Assembly: GCA_002255365.1 (NCBI GenBank)
Contig: NCBI01000001.1
Span: 1-64,000 of the forward strand
DNA length: 64,000 bases
Direction: 5' to 3'
Origin: Chromatiales bacterium 21-64-14
GTDB taxonomy: Bacteria > Pseudomonadota > Gammaproteobacteria > 21-64-14
The position numbers and the translations under genes were made by a program. The notes beneath the pieces were generated by a model. It did no database searches and was not told the DNA's origin. It saw nothing but the letters and a program-made list of their open reading frames with translations. The first letter of the stretch is position 1. Every line of letters begins with the position of its first letter. Shown in pieces: positions 8,396 to 17,854 of the stretch.

Positions 8396-9274
8396 CTACG
8401 GGCGATCGTCCGTGCGTTCACCTGGCGGCTCCCAGCTGCGGCGGTTGATGGCGTAGGCGGTGATGCGCCCGACAAAGGGCATCGCCAGCATGCCGCGCAA
8501 CCCCGTGCATTGTCTTACATCCGGAAAGGTCGTGATCCCGATCGTCATGGCCGTGTGGCCAAGCCGCGGCTGATCCCGGTAGGTGCCGAACAACCGGTCC
8601 CACCACGGCAGGTTGAAACCGAAATTGCTGTTGGTCTCATCCTCGGCCACGGAATGATGCACGCGATGCATGTCCGGGGTGACCACCAGCCAGCGCAGCA
8701 CGCGGTCGAGCCGTGCCGGCATGCGCACGTTGCTGTGGTTGAACATGGAAGTGGCGTTCAGCAGGACCTCGAACAACACCACTCCCACCACCGGAGGGCC
8801 CAGAGCCACGATTACCGCGAACTTGATCAGCATGGACAGCACGATCTCCACCGGATGGAAACGCGCGCCGGTGGTCACGTCGATGTCCGGATCCGCGTGG
8901 TGTACCCGATGCAAACGCCACAGGGCCGGGATCGCGTGGAATATGACGTGTTGGAGATAGATCGCGAGATCCAGCACCACCACCGCCAGCGCCACCGCCA
9001 CGATGTAAGGCAGCTGCAGGTAATCGAACACGCCCCAGCCCCGGGCCTGCGCGAAGACCGCCACCCCCACGGCAGCGGCCGGAAACAGGACGCGCAGCAA
9101 CACGCTGTTGAGCACCACCAGGACCAGGTTGCTGGTCCAACGCCGCGCCTTGGAGGCGGTCAGCGTGCGCCGCGGCGCCGCCAGCTCCCAGGCCGCCATG
9201 GCCACGAACACGCCGAGAAACGCCCCCAACCGGATGCCGGTGGCGTGGGCCAGTACGAAGGACTCGAACGGCAT
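8396..9274 (-). CDS. Sterol desaturase / fatty acid hydroxylase family protein
   Basis: A 292-residue integral membrane protein with the histidine clusters of the di-iron fatty acid hydroxylase superfamily: HVIFH at about residue 108, HRVHHAD shortly after, HSNVRMP, and a final MHRVHHS. Four or five hydrophobic helices surround them. Such enzymes hydroxylate or desaturate lipids using O2; the bacterial substrate is usually unknown. AGGAGG lies about 8 bases before the ATG at 9274. It is divergent from an ArsR-rhodanese regulator and shares an intergenic region with that gene's inverted repeat, so it may be under that regulator. Confidence 0.85.
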   Translation of the reverse strand: MPFESFVLAHATGIRLGAFLGVFVAMAAWELAAPRRTLTASKARRWTSNLVLVVLNSVLLRVLFPAAAVGVAVFAQARGWGVFDYLQLPYIVAVALAVVVLDLAIYLQHVIFHAIPALWRLHRVHHADPDIDVTTGARFHPVEIVLSMLIKFAVIVALGPPVVGVVLFEVLLNATSMFNHSNVRMPARLDRVLRWLVVTPDMHRVHHSVAEDETNSNFGFNLPWWDRLFGTYRDQPRLGHTAMTIGITTFPDVRQCTGLRGMLAMPFVGRITAYAINRRSWEPPGERTDDRP

Positions 9275-9340
9275 GGCGTGAACCTCCTCAGTGCCCCCGG
9301 TTGCGCGCCGCCACCGGGGGCCGTATGATCTGTTCTATCA

Positions 9341-9366
9341 ACTATTCTTAAGAATACTTGAATAGT
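9341..9366. promoter_or_regulatory. Inverted repeat, probable ArsR-family operator
   Basis: ACTATTC (9341-9347) and GAATAGT (9360-9366) form a perfect inverted repeat with a 12-base spacer that itself contains the palindrome core ATTCTTAAGAAT. It lies between the divergent desaturase-family gene and the ArsR-rhodanese gene, 20 bases before the latter. The layout matches operators of ArsR-type sulfide/persulfide sensors such as BigR and SqrR. Binding is inference. Confidence 0.6.
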
Positions 9367-9386
9367 AAACACCGTGGGGGCCTGAC

Positions 9387-10061
9387 ATGTCAATCACTGC
9401 GCCGCCGGCACCATTCAAACGCGAGCTATTCGCCCAGTTCGCCCGGATCGGAAAGGCCCTGAGTAACGGCAACCGACTTGAATTATTGGAGTTTTTGGCC
9501 CAGGGTGAACGGGATGTGGAAGCCCTCGCACGAGCCGCGGGCCTGCCGGTGGCCAACACCTCCCATCACCTGCAACAGCTGCGGCGGGCGGGTCTGGTGG
9601 CCACCCGCCGGGCCGGTCAGCGCGTCTACTACCGGCTCGCCGGTGATGACGTGGTGGGCCTAACCCACGCCCTGCGCGTAGTGGGCGAGGCTCACCTCGC
9701 GGAAATCGACCGCCTGGTGGCCACCTTCCTTACTTCGAAGGACGCACTGGAGCCGGTGCCGGCGCAAGACCTCCTGCGACGTGCCCGCACGGGACTGGTG
9801 ACCGTCCTGGATGTACGGCCCCGTGAGGAGTTCGAGGCGGGACATCTGCCTGGGGCCATCAACGTGCCCCTGGCGGAACTGGAAGAGCGCCTCGGCCAGC
9901 TGCCCCGGGATCAGGACGTGGTGGCCTATTGCCGTGGACCCTACTGCGTGTTGGCCTACGATGCCGTCCAGCTATTGCGCAAGGCGGGGTTCCGGGCGCG
10001 CCGCCTGAAGGATGGCTACCCGGAATGGAAGAGCGCCGGGCTGCCGACCGAATCGAGCTGA
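9387..10061 (+). CDS. ArsR-family regulator fused to a rhodanese domain
   Basis: A 224-residue two-domain protein. Residues 10-95 are a winged helix-turn-helix of the ArsR type (ALARAAGLPVANTSHHLQQL, then GLVATRRAGQRVYYRL). Residues 115-220 are a rhodanese (thiosulfate/persulfide sulfurtransferase) domain with LDVRPREEFEAGHLPGA and the active loop YCRGPYC, whose first Cys is the expected persulfide carrier. ArsR-rhodanese fusions are known and are thought to link sulfane sulfur level to transcription. In a sulfur-oxidising bacterium it probably senses persulfide. No arsenic-type CxC is present in the HTH. It may control itself and the divergent desaturase-family gene through the inverted repeat. 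Confidence 0.88.
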   Translation: MSITAPPAPFKRELFAQFARIGKALSNGNRLELLEFLAQGERDVEALARAAGLPVANTSHHLQQLRRAGLVATRRAGQRVYYRLAGDDVVGLTHALRVVGEAHLAEIDRLVATFLTSKDALEPVPAQDLLRRARTGLVTVLDVRPREEFEAGHLPGAINVPLAELEERLGQLPRDQDVVAYCRGPYCVLAYDAVQLLRKAGFRARRLKDGYPEWKSAGLPTESS

Positions 10062-10343
10062 CCCGGATTGTACACCGCCGCTCGTGAGGCGGGGATTGAC
10101 GCGACGGGGCGCGTGGATCGTCGAGCGCAAGCGGGTACCCCGTTACGGTGGATGGAAGAGCTACGCCTGACCCGGTCGTTGGCACCGGCGGCAACAGCCA
10201 CAGGCCGACAAATGCTGGCCCGCGACTCGCCATCGCCGGACATGGTCCCCAAAATCGAGATCATCATGTACGCCGATGTCGCGGCTGATGGAGTCTGCTG
10301 GGCGAACGCGCCACGCCCCAGCCAAGTGGCCCCACAAGCCTAA

Positions 10344-10395
10344 TTGACCAGCTTGACCGCCGGTATATAATAACAGCTGTTCACATGTTCATGTT
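10344..10395 (+). promoter_or_regulatory. Promoter and operator of the arsR-CDF pair
   Basis: TTGACC (10344-10349) and TATAAT (10366-10371) stand 16 bases apart and make a good sigma-70 promoter. It is followed directly by AACAGCTGTT and repeated TGTTCA elements up to 10395, resembling the TGAACA/TGTTCA half-sites of SmtB-type metal sensors. The preceding stretch from 10062 shows no credible gene. Confidence 0.6.
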
Positions 10396-10429
10396 TTATA
10401 GGTCGACAGATCCCTGGCCCGGCGGCGTC

Positions 10430-10780
10430 ATGGTCACCAGCCGAACAAACAAGTCTCTGCGGCCTCCGGGCCGGTCCGAGCTCTCGCCCGAACAGGCCGA
10501 AGAGCTGGCGGACATGTTCCATCTCCTGGGAGACGTGAACCGTCTGCGGCTGATCCACGCCTGCATGGACGAGGCGGTCTGCGTGCAGGATCTGGCCCAG
10601 CGCTTCGGTCTTTCGGCCTCGCTCGTGAGTCATCATCTGCGGCTATTGAGGGCCGCGCGGCTGATGCGCGCGGAACGGCGCGGGAAGCAGGTGTTCTACG
10701 CCGCGGCCGACGAACACGTGCGCTGCGTCCTGCGTGACATGACCACCCACGTCGCGGAACCCGGCCGCGGCGGCGACTGA
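10430..10780 (+). CDS. ArsR/SmtB-family metal-responsive repressor
   Basis: A 116-residue winged-helix repressor. It shows the family core ELADMFHLLGDVNRLRLI, the alpha3 element ACMDEAVCVQDLAQRF, recognition helix LSASLVSHHLRLLRAARL and wing ERRGKQVFYAA. Two Cys flank the alpha3 helix and a C-terminal DEHVRCVLRDMTTHV carries the Asp/His pattern of alpha5 zinc-type sites, so a Zn/Cd/Co/Ni-like inducer is likelier than arsenite. It lies 18 bases upstream of a cation diffusion facilitator gene, so the pair is probably one operon. I chose ATG 10430 over an upstream in-frame ATG at 10385 which lies next to the operator. Confidence 0.85.
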   Translation: MVTSRTNKSLRPPGRSELSPEQAEELADMFHLLGDVNRLRLIHACMDEAVCVQDLAQRFGLSASLVSHHLRLLRAARLMRAERRGKQVFYAAADEHVRCVLRDMTTHVAEPGRGGD

Positions 10781-10798
10781 CATCAGGAATCCCATAGG

Positions 10799-11845
10799 AT
10801 GACCGCGACCCATTCACATCACCACCACGACCACGGCGGCGCGCACGCCCAGCCCTCGGAAAACCGCCGGCGCCTGCTCCTGGCGATGAGCCTGACCGCC
10901 GGCTTCATGGTGGTGGAGGCCGCGGGGGGGCTGATCGCCCATTCACTCGCGCTGCTCGCCGACGCGGGCCACATGTTCGCCGACGCCGGCTCCCTGCTGC
11001 TCGCCTGGCTGGCGGTGGGCGCCGCCCAGCGTCCCGCGGACGATCACCGCTCCTACGGGTACGAGCGTTTCCAGGTGCTAGCCGCGTTCGTAAACGGGGT
11101 GACACTGCTGGCACTCAGTCTGTGGATCGTGGTGGAAGCCATCCAGCGCATGCTCGCGCCGCCGCAGGTGGCCGGCGGCCTGATGCTGGTCATCGCGACC
11201 TTCGGGCTGCTGGTGAACGCAGGCATGTTCTGGCTCCTGCATCACGGTGACCGCGAGGACCTGAACCTGCGCGCGGCGGTACTGCACGTGGTGGGCGATC
11301 TGCTCGGCTCCGGCGCCGCCATCGCGGCGGCACTGGTAATCCTCACCACCGGCTGGATGCCGATCGATCCCCTGCTTTCGATCCTGGTCGCGCTGCTCAT
11401 CCTGCGCAGCGCCTGGCGCCTGACCCGCGAATCGACCCATATCCTCCTGGAAGGCACACCGGACCATATCCGCCCGGCCGACCTCAGCGCCGCGGTAGTG
11501 GAAACGATTCCCGGAGTCCAGGACGTGCACCACGTCCATGCATGGTCATTGACCGGCCGCGGAGCCATGGTGACGCTGCATGTACGTCTGGATCGCGACG
11601 CCGACGCGGAATCCACGCTGCGCGCCATTCATCGGACCCTGGCGCAACGGTTCGGCGTGCACCCCCGGCCCACCCCGGGGCCTGACCGATCTTCGACCAC
11701 CGGTCCATCCCCGACATACTTTAAGGATCGGGGCATCAGGGTCTCCACGGCGACCACCTCTCCGCGGGCAAGCACACCGGGCAGCGGTCCCGCAGTTCTG
11801 TATTGCTGGCTAATAGATAGTCTGCTATCTTTAATCGCCAATTGA
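10799..11845 (+). CDS. Cation diffusion facilitator (CzcD/DmeF-like), C-terminus odd
   Basis: A 348-residue inner-membrane metal/proton antiporter. It opens with a His-rich start HSHHHHDHGG and has six membrane helices with the two metal-site motifs HMFADAG (helix 2) and HVVGDLLG (helix 5). The cytoplasmic domain contains VVETIPGVQDVHHVHAWSLT. These are hallmarks of CDF exporters of Zn, Co, Cd or similar. After about residue 285 (RTLAQRFGVH) the sequence turns into a proline/serine-rich tail that does not match the family, which normally continues into a final strand; a frameshift near 11665 is likely. It is probably still functional for transport. It follows its ArsR regulator directly. Confidence 0.85.
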   Translation: MTATHSHHHHDHGGAHAQPSENRRRLLLAMSLTAGFMVVEAAGGLIAHSLALLADAGHMFADAGSLLLAWLAVGAAQRPADDHRSYGYERFQVLAAFVNGVTLLALSLWIVVEAIQRMLAPPQVAGGLMLVIATFGLLVNAGMFWLLHHGDREDLNLRAAVLHVVGDLLGSGAAIAAALVILTTGWMPIDPLLSILVALLILRSAWRLTRESTHILLEGTPDHIRPADLSAAVVETIPGVQDVHHVHAWSLTGRGAMVTLHVRLDRDADAESTLRAIHRTLAQRFGVHPRPTPGPDRSSTTGPSPTYFKDRGIRVSTATTSPRASTPGSGPAVLYCWLIDSLLSLIAN

Positions 11846-12029
11846 CGTATTGCCGGCCAGCCGCCAACCCGTTAACGTGATCCGTCCGCGCTGCCGACGG
11901 CGCGACGGACGTGGGTATTCCGGTCCGCCACCGAAGGAACCCCAGACGGTGAACATCCCTGCAGCGCTACCGGATCCCGGCCCCGGCCTGCGACGCGATA
12001 CGGTCGCGTGGCCCAAGGCACCGGCGCGG

Positions 12030-13577
12030 ATGAGGGCGCGTTCCGTCGTCGCGGCCGTGACGTGCGCCCTGCTGGCCACGGCCTGCACCATCGGCCCACG
12101 GTACGTCGCGCCCGCGGCACCATCGGTCGACCGTTATACGGCCGGACCCGCACCCCAGCATACCGTGACGAGCGCCGGCGCAAGCCAGCGGTTCGACTAC
12201 GGCGCAAGACTCAATGCCCAGTGGTGGACCCTGTTCCGCTCGCCGGCCCTGGACGCGCTGCTGCGCGCGAGCCTGCAACACAACCCGACCCTGGACGCGG
12301 CACAGGCTACGCTGCGCCAGGCGCAGGCCACCCTGGAAGCCGACGCTGGCCTGTTCTACCCCCAGGTCACCGGCCAACTGGGCACGCAACGCGAGCGGTT
12401 CTCCGGCGCCACCTTCGGCGGGTCCGTGCCACCGCGACTGTTCACGCTCTATACCGGCAGCCTCAACGTCACCTACTATCCAGACTTTTTCGGTGCCAAC
12501 CGCCTGGTGTATCGCCAACAGAAGGCGCAGGTGGACTATCAGCAGTTTCAACTGCAGGCGGCCTACCTGACGCTAGAGGCCAACGTGGTATCCCAAGGGA
12601 TCACCGCGGCGGAGCTCACCGAGGAGATCCGCACCACCCGCGCGATCATCGCCGCTGAGGCGCAACTGCTCACCCTCACCGAGAACCGCTACCGGCTCGG
12701 CGCCGCGCCCTATCTGGATGTACTGAACCAGCGCAACCAACTGGCCACCAGCCGCGCCGCACTTCCGCCTCTCGAACAGCGGCTGGCACAGACACGCCAT
12801 CAGTTGGCCATCCTCGCCGGGGAATACCCCGCCCAATGGAAGGAGCCGGATTGGACCGATGGCGAAATCCGCCTACCCCGGGACCTGCCGGTAAGCTTGC
12901 CCTCAACCCTGGTACAGCAACGTCCGGACATCCGTGCCGCGGAGGCGCAGATGCGCGCCGCAAATGCGCAGGTAGGCATCGACAGCGCCAAGATGTATCC
13001 GATCCTCGCCTTGACCGGAAGTTTCGGGCAACAGAGCGGACTGCCCCAGGCCTTTTTCAACTCAGGAGGCAACGTATGGAGCCTCGCTGCGGGTTTAACC
13101 CAGCCCTTGTTCCAAGGTGGAACCCTGCGCGCCCAGCGCCGTGCGGCCCAGGCGGCATATGAGGCAACGGCTGCCGAATACCGCAAGACGGTACTCGGGG
13201 CCTTTGCCCAGGTGGCGGACGCGCTGCGCGCGGTACAACACGACGCAGAAGCCTTGCATGCGCAGCAGCAGGCACTCCAAACGGCGCGGGAGGCCCTGGA
13301 TCTTGCCAAGGCCCAATATACGGACGGCGCCATCGACTACCTGACGCTGCTCACCACCCAGGTCAGCTACCACAACGCCAGTATTCTGGTCCTCCAGACC
13401 CAGGCCCACCGCCTGCGGGACACAGCCGCGTTGTTTGCGGCGGTCGGTGGCGGCTGGTGGTCGGAGCAACCCACGCCACCGGGCAGCGCACCCGCCGCTG
13501 CGGCCCGCACGGTGACGGAACCGACGGCAAAGACGACCATCGCGCCGGCATCCGCGGCCAACCGGAGGACCCCATGA
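12030..13577 (+). CDS. RND efflux outer-membrane factor (NodT-type lipoprotein)
   Basis: A 515-residue outer-membrane channel lipoprotein. The signal peptide ends in the lipobox LLATAC and the mature part begins TIGPRYVAP, the usual start of NodT-type outer-membrane factors. Two OEP repeats follow, each with coiled helices (TLDAAQATLRQAQATLEADA; QRPDIRAAEAQMRAANAQVG). It would form the trimeric exit duct of the pump encoded downstream. I chose ATG 12030, which places the lipobox 19 residues in; a GTG at 11949 has the better ribosome binding site (AAGGAA) and would give a 45-residue signal region. It overlaps the next gene by four bases. Confidence 0.87.
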   Translation: MRARSVVAAVTCALLATACTIGPRYVAPAAPSVDRYTAGPAPQHTVTSAGASQRFDYGARLNAQWWTLFRSPALDALLRASLQHNPTLDAAQATLRQAQATLEADAGLFYPQVTGQLGTQRERFSGATFGGSVPPRLFTLYTGSLNVTYYPDFFGANRLVYRQQKAQVDYQQFQLQAAYLTLEANVVSQGITAAELTEEIRTTRAIIAAEAQLLTLTENRYRLGAAPYLDVLNQRNQLATSRAALPPLEQRLAQTRHQLAILAGEYPAQWKEPDWTDGEIRLPRDLPVSLPSTLVQQRPDIRAAEAQMRAANAQVGIDSAKMYPILALTGSFGQQSGLPQAFFNSGGNVWSLAAGLTQPLFQGGTLRAQRRAAQAAYEATAAEYRKTVLGAFAQVADALRAVQHDAEALHAQQQALQTAREALDLAKAQYTDGAIDYLTLLTTQVSYHNASILVLQTQAHRLRDTAALFAAVGGGWWSEQPTPPGSAPAAAARTVTEPTAKTTIAPASAANRRTP

Positions 13578-14692
13578 AGAAACGTCTGGCGCTCACGCTG
13601 CTCGTCCTTGCCGTGGTCTTCGGCGGCATTTTCGGGTGGAAGGCCTTCGTGGGCCACATGATGCGCGAGATGCTCGCGCACCGCGCCATGCCGCCGGCAT
13701 CGGTATCTGCGGCTACCGTGCGGCAGGTCCAGTGGGCGCCGGAATTGGGTTCAGTAGGAACCCTGACGGCGGTCCAGGGCGTGGAGGTCTCCAGCCCGCT
13801 GGCCGGCAAGATCACCGGGATGCTGTTCAAGTCCGGACAACCAGCGCGCAAAGGCCAGCTCCTGGTACAAATCGACAACAGCAGCCAGCGCGCACAGTTG
13901 GAACACGACGAGGCCGCGGAACGCCTGGCACGCATCAACATGGACCGCGCCAAGCGGCTGCTCCGCAGCAAAGCGGCCAGCCAATCCGACGTGGACACTG
14001 CGGGCGCCAATTACGATGGCGCGGTGGCGCAAGTAAAGAACGACCGCGCAACCCTGGCCAAACTTGCAGTCCGCGCCCCCTTTGACGGGGTGCTGGGCAT
14101 CCGCCACGTGGATCTCGGGCAGTACGTCACCGCCGGGCAGGCCCTGGTGGGCCTGCAGTCCTGGAACCCGTTGTACGTCGATTTCAGCCTGCCCCAGCAG
14201 TATCTGGGCGACCTCAAGAGCGGCGAGACCGTGGAACTGCGGGTAGACGCATACCCCGGCACGGTATTCCGGGGCACGGTGCGCGCGCTCGACTCCCGGG
14301 TAGACCCGGCAACCCGCAACTTCCGCACCCGCGCCGAGGTGGACAACGCGGATCACCGGCTGCGCCCCGGCATGTTCGGTACCGTCAAGGTCATCCGGTC
14401 AGCGGCGCGAAAGGTCCTGGTGGTGCCGGTCACTGCCATCGCCTACAACACCTTCGGAGACTATGTGTTTGTGATCCACCAGGAGAGCAAGCAGGGGAAG
14501 GCCGAGCTCACCGTGCAGCAGCAGCTGGTCCAGGTCGGCTCCCAGCGCGATGGCATGGTGGAAATTACCCGTGGACTCAAGGTCGGAGTTCGGGTGGTCA
14601 GCGCGGGCCAGCTCAAGCTCCACAACGGATCGGTCGTGGTGATCGGCGGCCAACCCAAGGGCGGCGCGGAGAGGGATCATGGGGTTCACTGA
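13574..14692 (+). CDS. RND efflux periplasmic adaptor (membrane fusion protein)
   Basis: A 372-residue HlyD/MdtA-type adaptor. An N-terminal membrane anchor (LALTLLVLAVVFGGIFG) is followed by a biotinyl-lipoyl half GVEVSSPLAGKITGMLF, an alpha hairpin with AAERLARINMDRAKRL, the second lipoyl half APFDGVLGIRHVDLGQYV, and beta-barrel and membrane-proximal domains. ATGA overlap with the outer-membrane-factor gene and a 14-base overlap with the permease gene show strict translational coupling. It bridges the inner-membrane pump to the outer channel. No metal-binding His/Met cluster typical of CusB is seen, favouring organic substrates. Confidence 0.9.
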   Translation: MKKRLALTLLVLAVVFGGIFGWKAFVGHMMREMLAHRAMPPASVSAATVRQVQWAPELGSVGTLTAVQGVEVSSPLAGKITGMLFKSGQPARKGQLLVQIDNSSQRAQLEHDEAAERLARINMDRAKRLLRSKAASQSDVDTAGANYDGAVAQVKNDRATLAKLAVRAPFDGVLGIRHVDLGQYVTAGQALVGLQSWNPLYVDFSLPQQYLGDLKSGETVELRVDAYPGTVFRGTVRALDSRVDPATRNFRTRAEVDNADHRLRPGMFGTVKVIRSAARKVLVVPVTAIAYNTFGDYVFVIHQESKQGKAELTVQQQLVQVGSQRDGMVEITRGLKVGVRVVSAGQLKLHNGSVVVIGGQPKGGAERDHGVH

Positions 14693-17600
14693 TCTTTTCA
14701 TCCGGCGGCCGGTACTCGCCACCGCCCTCAACCTGGTCATTCTGCTGTTGGGCCTGCGTGCGTACTTGGGCATGACGGTGCGCGAATACCCGAAGATGAC
14801 CAACACCGTGATCTCCGTGACCACCTCTTATCCGGGGGCCAGCCCCAGCACCGTACAGGGCTTTATCACCACGATCCTGGAAAAGGCCATCGCCAGCGCC
14901 CCGGACATCGACTACATGACCTCGACCAGTTCTCAGGGGGTCTCCGCGGTCCAGGTGTACATGAAGCTGAACTCGGACCCCAATGCGGCATTGACCCAGG
15001 TTATCGCGAAGGTCAACCAGGTCCGTAACCAGCTGCCCCCGGAGAGTGAATCCCCGGTGGTAAACGAGACCGAGGGAGACGCCACCGCACTCATGTACCT
15101 GGCGTTCTACAGCACCAGCATGAGTTCGCAGCAGATCGCCGATTACCTGAATCGGGTGATACAGCCCAAGATCCAGAGTGTCGCGGGAGTGGGACAGGCG
15201 CAGATCCTGCCGGCGGGTTCCGGCAACGGCAATACCTTCGCGCTGCGCGCGTGGCTCAATCCGGAGAAGATGGCGGCCCTCGGGATCACGCCGTCTCAGG
15301 TGGCAACCGCGCTCGCGTCCAACGATTTCGTCTCCGCCGTCGGGCGCACCAAGGGCAAAAACGTAGCGATAACCATCCGCGCAACCACCGGTCTGCACTC
15401 GGTGGCAGAGTTCCGGCACCTGGTGATAGCCGACATCAACGGCACCCAGATTCACCTCGGCGACGTCGCGCGGGTCGAACTGGGCGCGGAGGACTACGAC
15501 CAATCGGTATACTTCAAGGGCGAACCCGCCACGTTCATCGGGGTCACACCCACGCCGACCGCGAATGCGTTATCAGTGGCCGACGGCGTACACAAGGTGT
15601 TCGGGGAAATCCAGAAGGACTTCCCCCCGGGCCTCCACGCCGGCATACCCTACGACGGCAGCGTATTCATCCGTGCGTCGATCCATGAGGTAATCGCCAC
15701 CATTGCCATGACGCTCGGCGTCGTGGTGCTGGTGATCTTCCTATTCCTGGGCTCGTTCCGATCCCTGCTGATACCGGCGGTCGCCATTCCGCTGTCCATC
15801 GTGGGCACCGGACTCCTCATGCTCGCCCTGCATTTCACCCTCAACCTGATGACCCTGCTGGCCATCGTGCTGGCCATCGGGCTAGTGGTGGACGACGCCA
15901 TCATCGTTGTTGAGAACATCCACCGCCACATCGAAGAGGGAAAATCGCCACTGGATGCCGCCATACAAAGCGCCCGCGAGCTCACCCTGCCCATCGTGGT
16001 GATGTCCACCACCCTGGTGGCGGTGTTCGCGCCGATCGGCTTCATGGGCGGACTCACCGGCAGCCTGTTCAGCGAATTTGCGTTCACGCTAGCGTCCAGT
16101 GTGCTGATCTCCATGGTGGTCGCCCTCACCCTCTCACCGGTGATGGGCTCGCGGGTCCTGCGTCACACCCCACCGCAGGGTCTCGCGCACTTTTTGGACC
16201 AGGTCTTCGACCGGCTGCGCGCGCGCTACAACCGATCCCTGCACGGGGTGCTGAACTACCGGCCCGTGGTGGTAGTGTTCTCCGCGGTGATTCTGGTCAG
16301 CATCGTGTTCCTGTTCACCAGCACCCGCCAGGAGCTGGCCCCTACCGAGGACCAGGGGATTCTGTTCGTGCAAGGCAAGGGGCCGCCCACCGCGACCCTG
16401 CATTATCTCGAACGCTACTCGAAACAGATCCTCAAGATCTTCGGTACATTTCCCGAGGAACACATGACGTTCCTGGTAAACGGGATCGCGCCCGGGGGCG
16501 GCGCGGGGAACAACAGCTCGTTCGGCGGCATGCTGCTCAAGCCCTGGGGAGATCGCAGCCGCTCACAGATGGAGATCCAGCCGCTGCTGCAAGCCAAGCT
16601 CACTCACATCACCGGGCTGCAGACCGTGGCCTTTGGACGCCCGGCGGTTCCCGGCTCGGCCGGTGGCCTGCCGATCCAGTTCGTGGTCAAAGCCAGCGCC
16701 GACTACCAGCAAATCAACCAGGTGTCGGACCACCTGATCGAGGCTGCCATGCACAGCGGGCTGTTCATGTTTTTGGATAAGGACCTCAAATACGACAGCC
16801 CGGAATTGGTGTTGTCCATCAACCGGAATATGGCGGCGACCCTCGGCATCACCATGAGCGCCATCGCCCAAGACCTGCAGCCCCTGCTCGGAGGCAATTA
16901 CATCAACCGCTTCAGTATGGCGGGGCAGAGCTATAAGGTCATTCCGCAGGTACCGGACCGGTTCCGGGCAAACCCGGAACTGCTCAAACAGTATTACATC
17001 CGCACCGGCTCCGGGACACTGGTGCCGCTGTCCACCGTGGCGTCAGTGCACACCGTGGTGCAACCCGACTATCTGCCCCAATTCCAGCAGCTCAATTCGG
17101 CCACTGTCCAGGGAGTGATGGCACCGGGTATCACCATGGGCCAAGCGCTGACCTACCTCAAGGACACCGCGGCGAAGCTGTTCCCCCCCGGGTTCGAGGT
17201 GGATTACGCCAGCCAGTCGCGCCAGTACACCCAGCAAGGCGGCGGTGCATTGGTCAGCTTCGCGCTGGCGATCATACTGGTCTATCTGCTGCTCGCCGCG
17301 CAGTTCGAGAGCTTCCGCGATCCGCTGATCGTGATGACCACGGTGCCTATGTCCATCTGCGGCGCCCTGATCTTCCTGAGCCTGGGGCTGGCTACCCTCA
17401 ACATTTACACCGAGGTGGGACTAATCACCCTGATCGGCCTGATCACCAAACAGGGTATTCTGATCGTGCAGTTCGCGCGGGATCTCCAACGCCACGAGGG
17501 CCTCAGCAAGCGCGACGCGGTGGAACGCGCCTCGAGCGTGCGTCTGCGCCCGATCCTCATGACTACGGGCGCCATGGTCGTGGGCGTGATGCCCCTGCTA

Positions 17601-17756
17601 CTGGCCACCGGCCCGGGGGCCGTGAGCCGCCACGACATGGGTCTGGTAATCGCCACCGGCTTATCTATCGGCGCATTGTTTTCGCTCTACGTAGTGCCGA
17701 CGTTCTATGTTTATCTGGCGCGCGATCACGCCAAGGAGTCGCTGAGCGCGGGCTAG
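14679..17756 (+). CDS. RND efflux transporter, inner-membrane pump (HAE1-like)
   Basis: A 1025-residue proton-driven pump with 12 helices and two large periplasmic loops. The N-terminus MGFTDLFIRRPVLATALNLV is typical of the MexB/MdtB-type group. Helix 4 carries LVVDDAIIVVENIHRH, the proton-relay Asp pair, and the C-terminal half has TEVGLITLIGLITKQGILIV. These features place it in the hydrophobe/amphiphile efflux (HAE1) branch rather than the heavy-metal (HME) branch, despite its location behind a metal efflux pair. The substrate is not deducible. It ends the three-gene operon. Confidence 0.92.
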   Translation: MGFTDLFIRRPVLATALNLVILLLGLRAYLGMTVREYPKMTNTVISVTTSYPGASPSTVQGFITTILEKAIASAPDIDYMTSTSSQGVSAVQVYMKLNSDPNAALTQVIAKVNQVRNQLPPESESPVVNETEGDATALMYLAFYSTSMSSQQIADYLNRVIQPKIQSVAGVGQAQILPAGSGNGNTFALRAWLNPEKMAALGITPSQVATALASNDFVSAVGRTKGKNVAITIRATTGLHSVAEFRHLVIADINGTQIHLGDVARVELGAEDYDQSVYFKGEPATFIGVTPTPTANALSVADGVHKVFGEIQKDFPPGLHAGIPYDGSVFIRASIHEVIATIAMTLGVVVLVIFLFLGSFRSLLIPAVAIPLSIVGTGLLMLALHFTLNLMTLLAIVLAIGLVVDDAIIVVENIHRHIEEGKSPLDAAIQSARELTLPIVVMSTTLVAVFAPIGFMGGLTGSLFSEFAFTLASSVLISMVVALTLSPVMGSRVLRHTPPQGLAHFLDQVFDRLRARYNRSLHGVLNYRPVVVVFSAVILVSIVFLFTSTRQELAPTEDQGILFVQGKGPPTATLHYLERYSKQILKIFGTFPEEHMTFLVNGIAPGGGAGNNSSFGGMLLKPWGDRSRSQMEIQPLLQAKLTHITGLQTVAFGRPAVPGSAGGLPIQFVVKASADYQQINQVSDHLIEAAMHSGLFMFLDKDLKYDSPELVLSINRNMAATLGITMSAIAQDLQPLLGGNYINRFSMAGQSYKVIPQVPDRFRANPELLKQYYIRTGSGTLVPLSTVASVHTVVQPDYLPQFQQLNSATVQGVMAPGITMGQALTYLKDTAAKLFPPGFEVDYASQSRQYTQQGGGALVSFALAIILVYLLLAAQFESFRDPLIVMTTVPMSICGALIFLSLGLATLNIYTEVGLITLIGLITKQGILIVQFARDLQRHEGLSKRDAVERASSVRLRPILMTTGAMVVGVMPLLLATGPGAVSRHDMGLVIATGLSIGALFSLYVVPTFYVYLARDHAKESLSAG

Positions 17757-17854
17757 TGTAGTGTTGCACGCTTGGCGCTTTCAGCCGCTATCGGAGCGCG
17801 TCAATTCGCGCCCCAACCACTTGGTCACCGGAAATGCGCCGCGGCCATCGGTGG

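Noticed and set aside
10068..10343. 91-codon plus-strand frame between the two ArsR genes
   Set aside because: No motif or ribosome binding site; it ends just before the promoter of the second ArsR gene.
14679..17756. Heavy-metal (CzcA-type) RND pump
   Set aside because: Sequence motifs follow the HAE1 drug-efflux branch, and the adaptor lacks metal-binding clusters; location next to a CDF gene is not enough.
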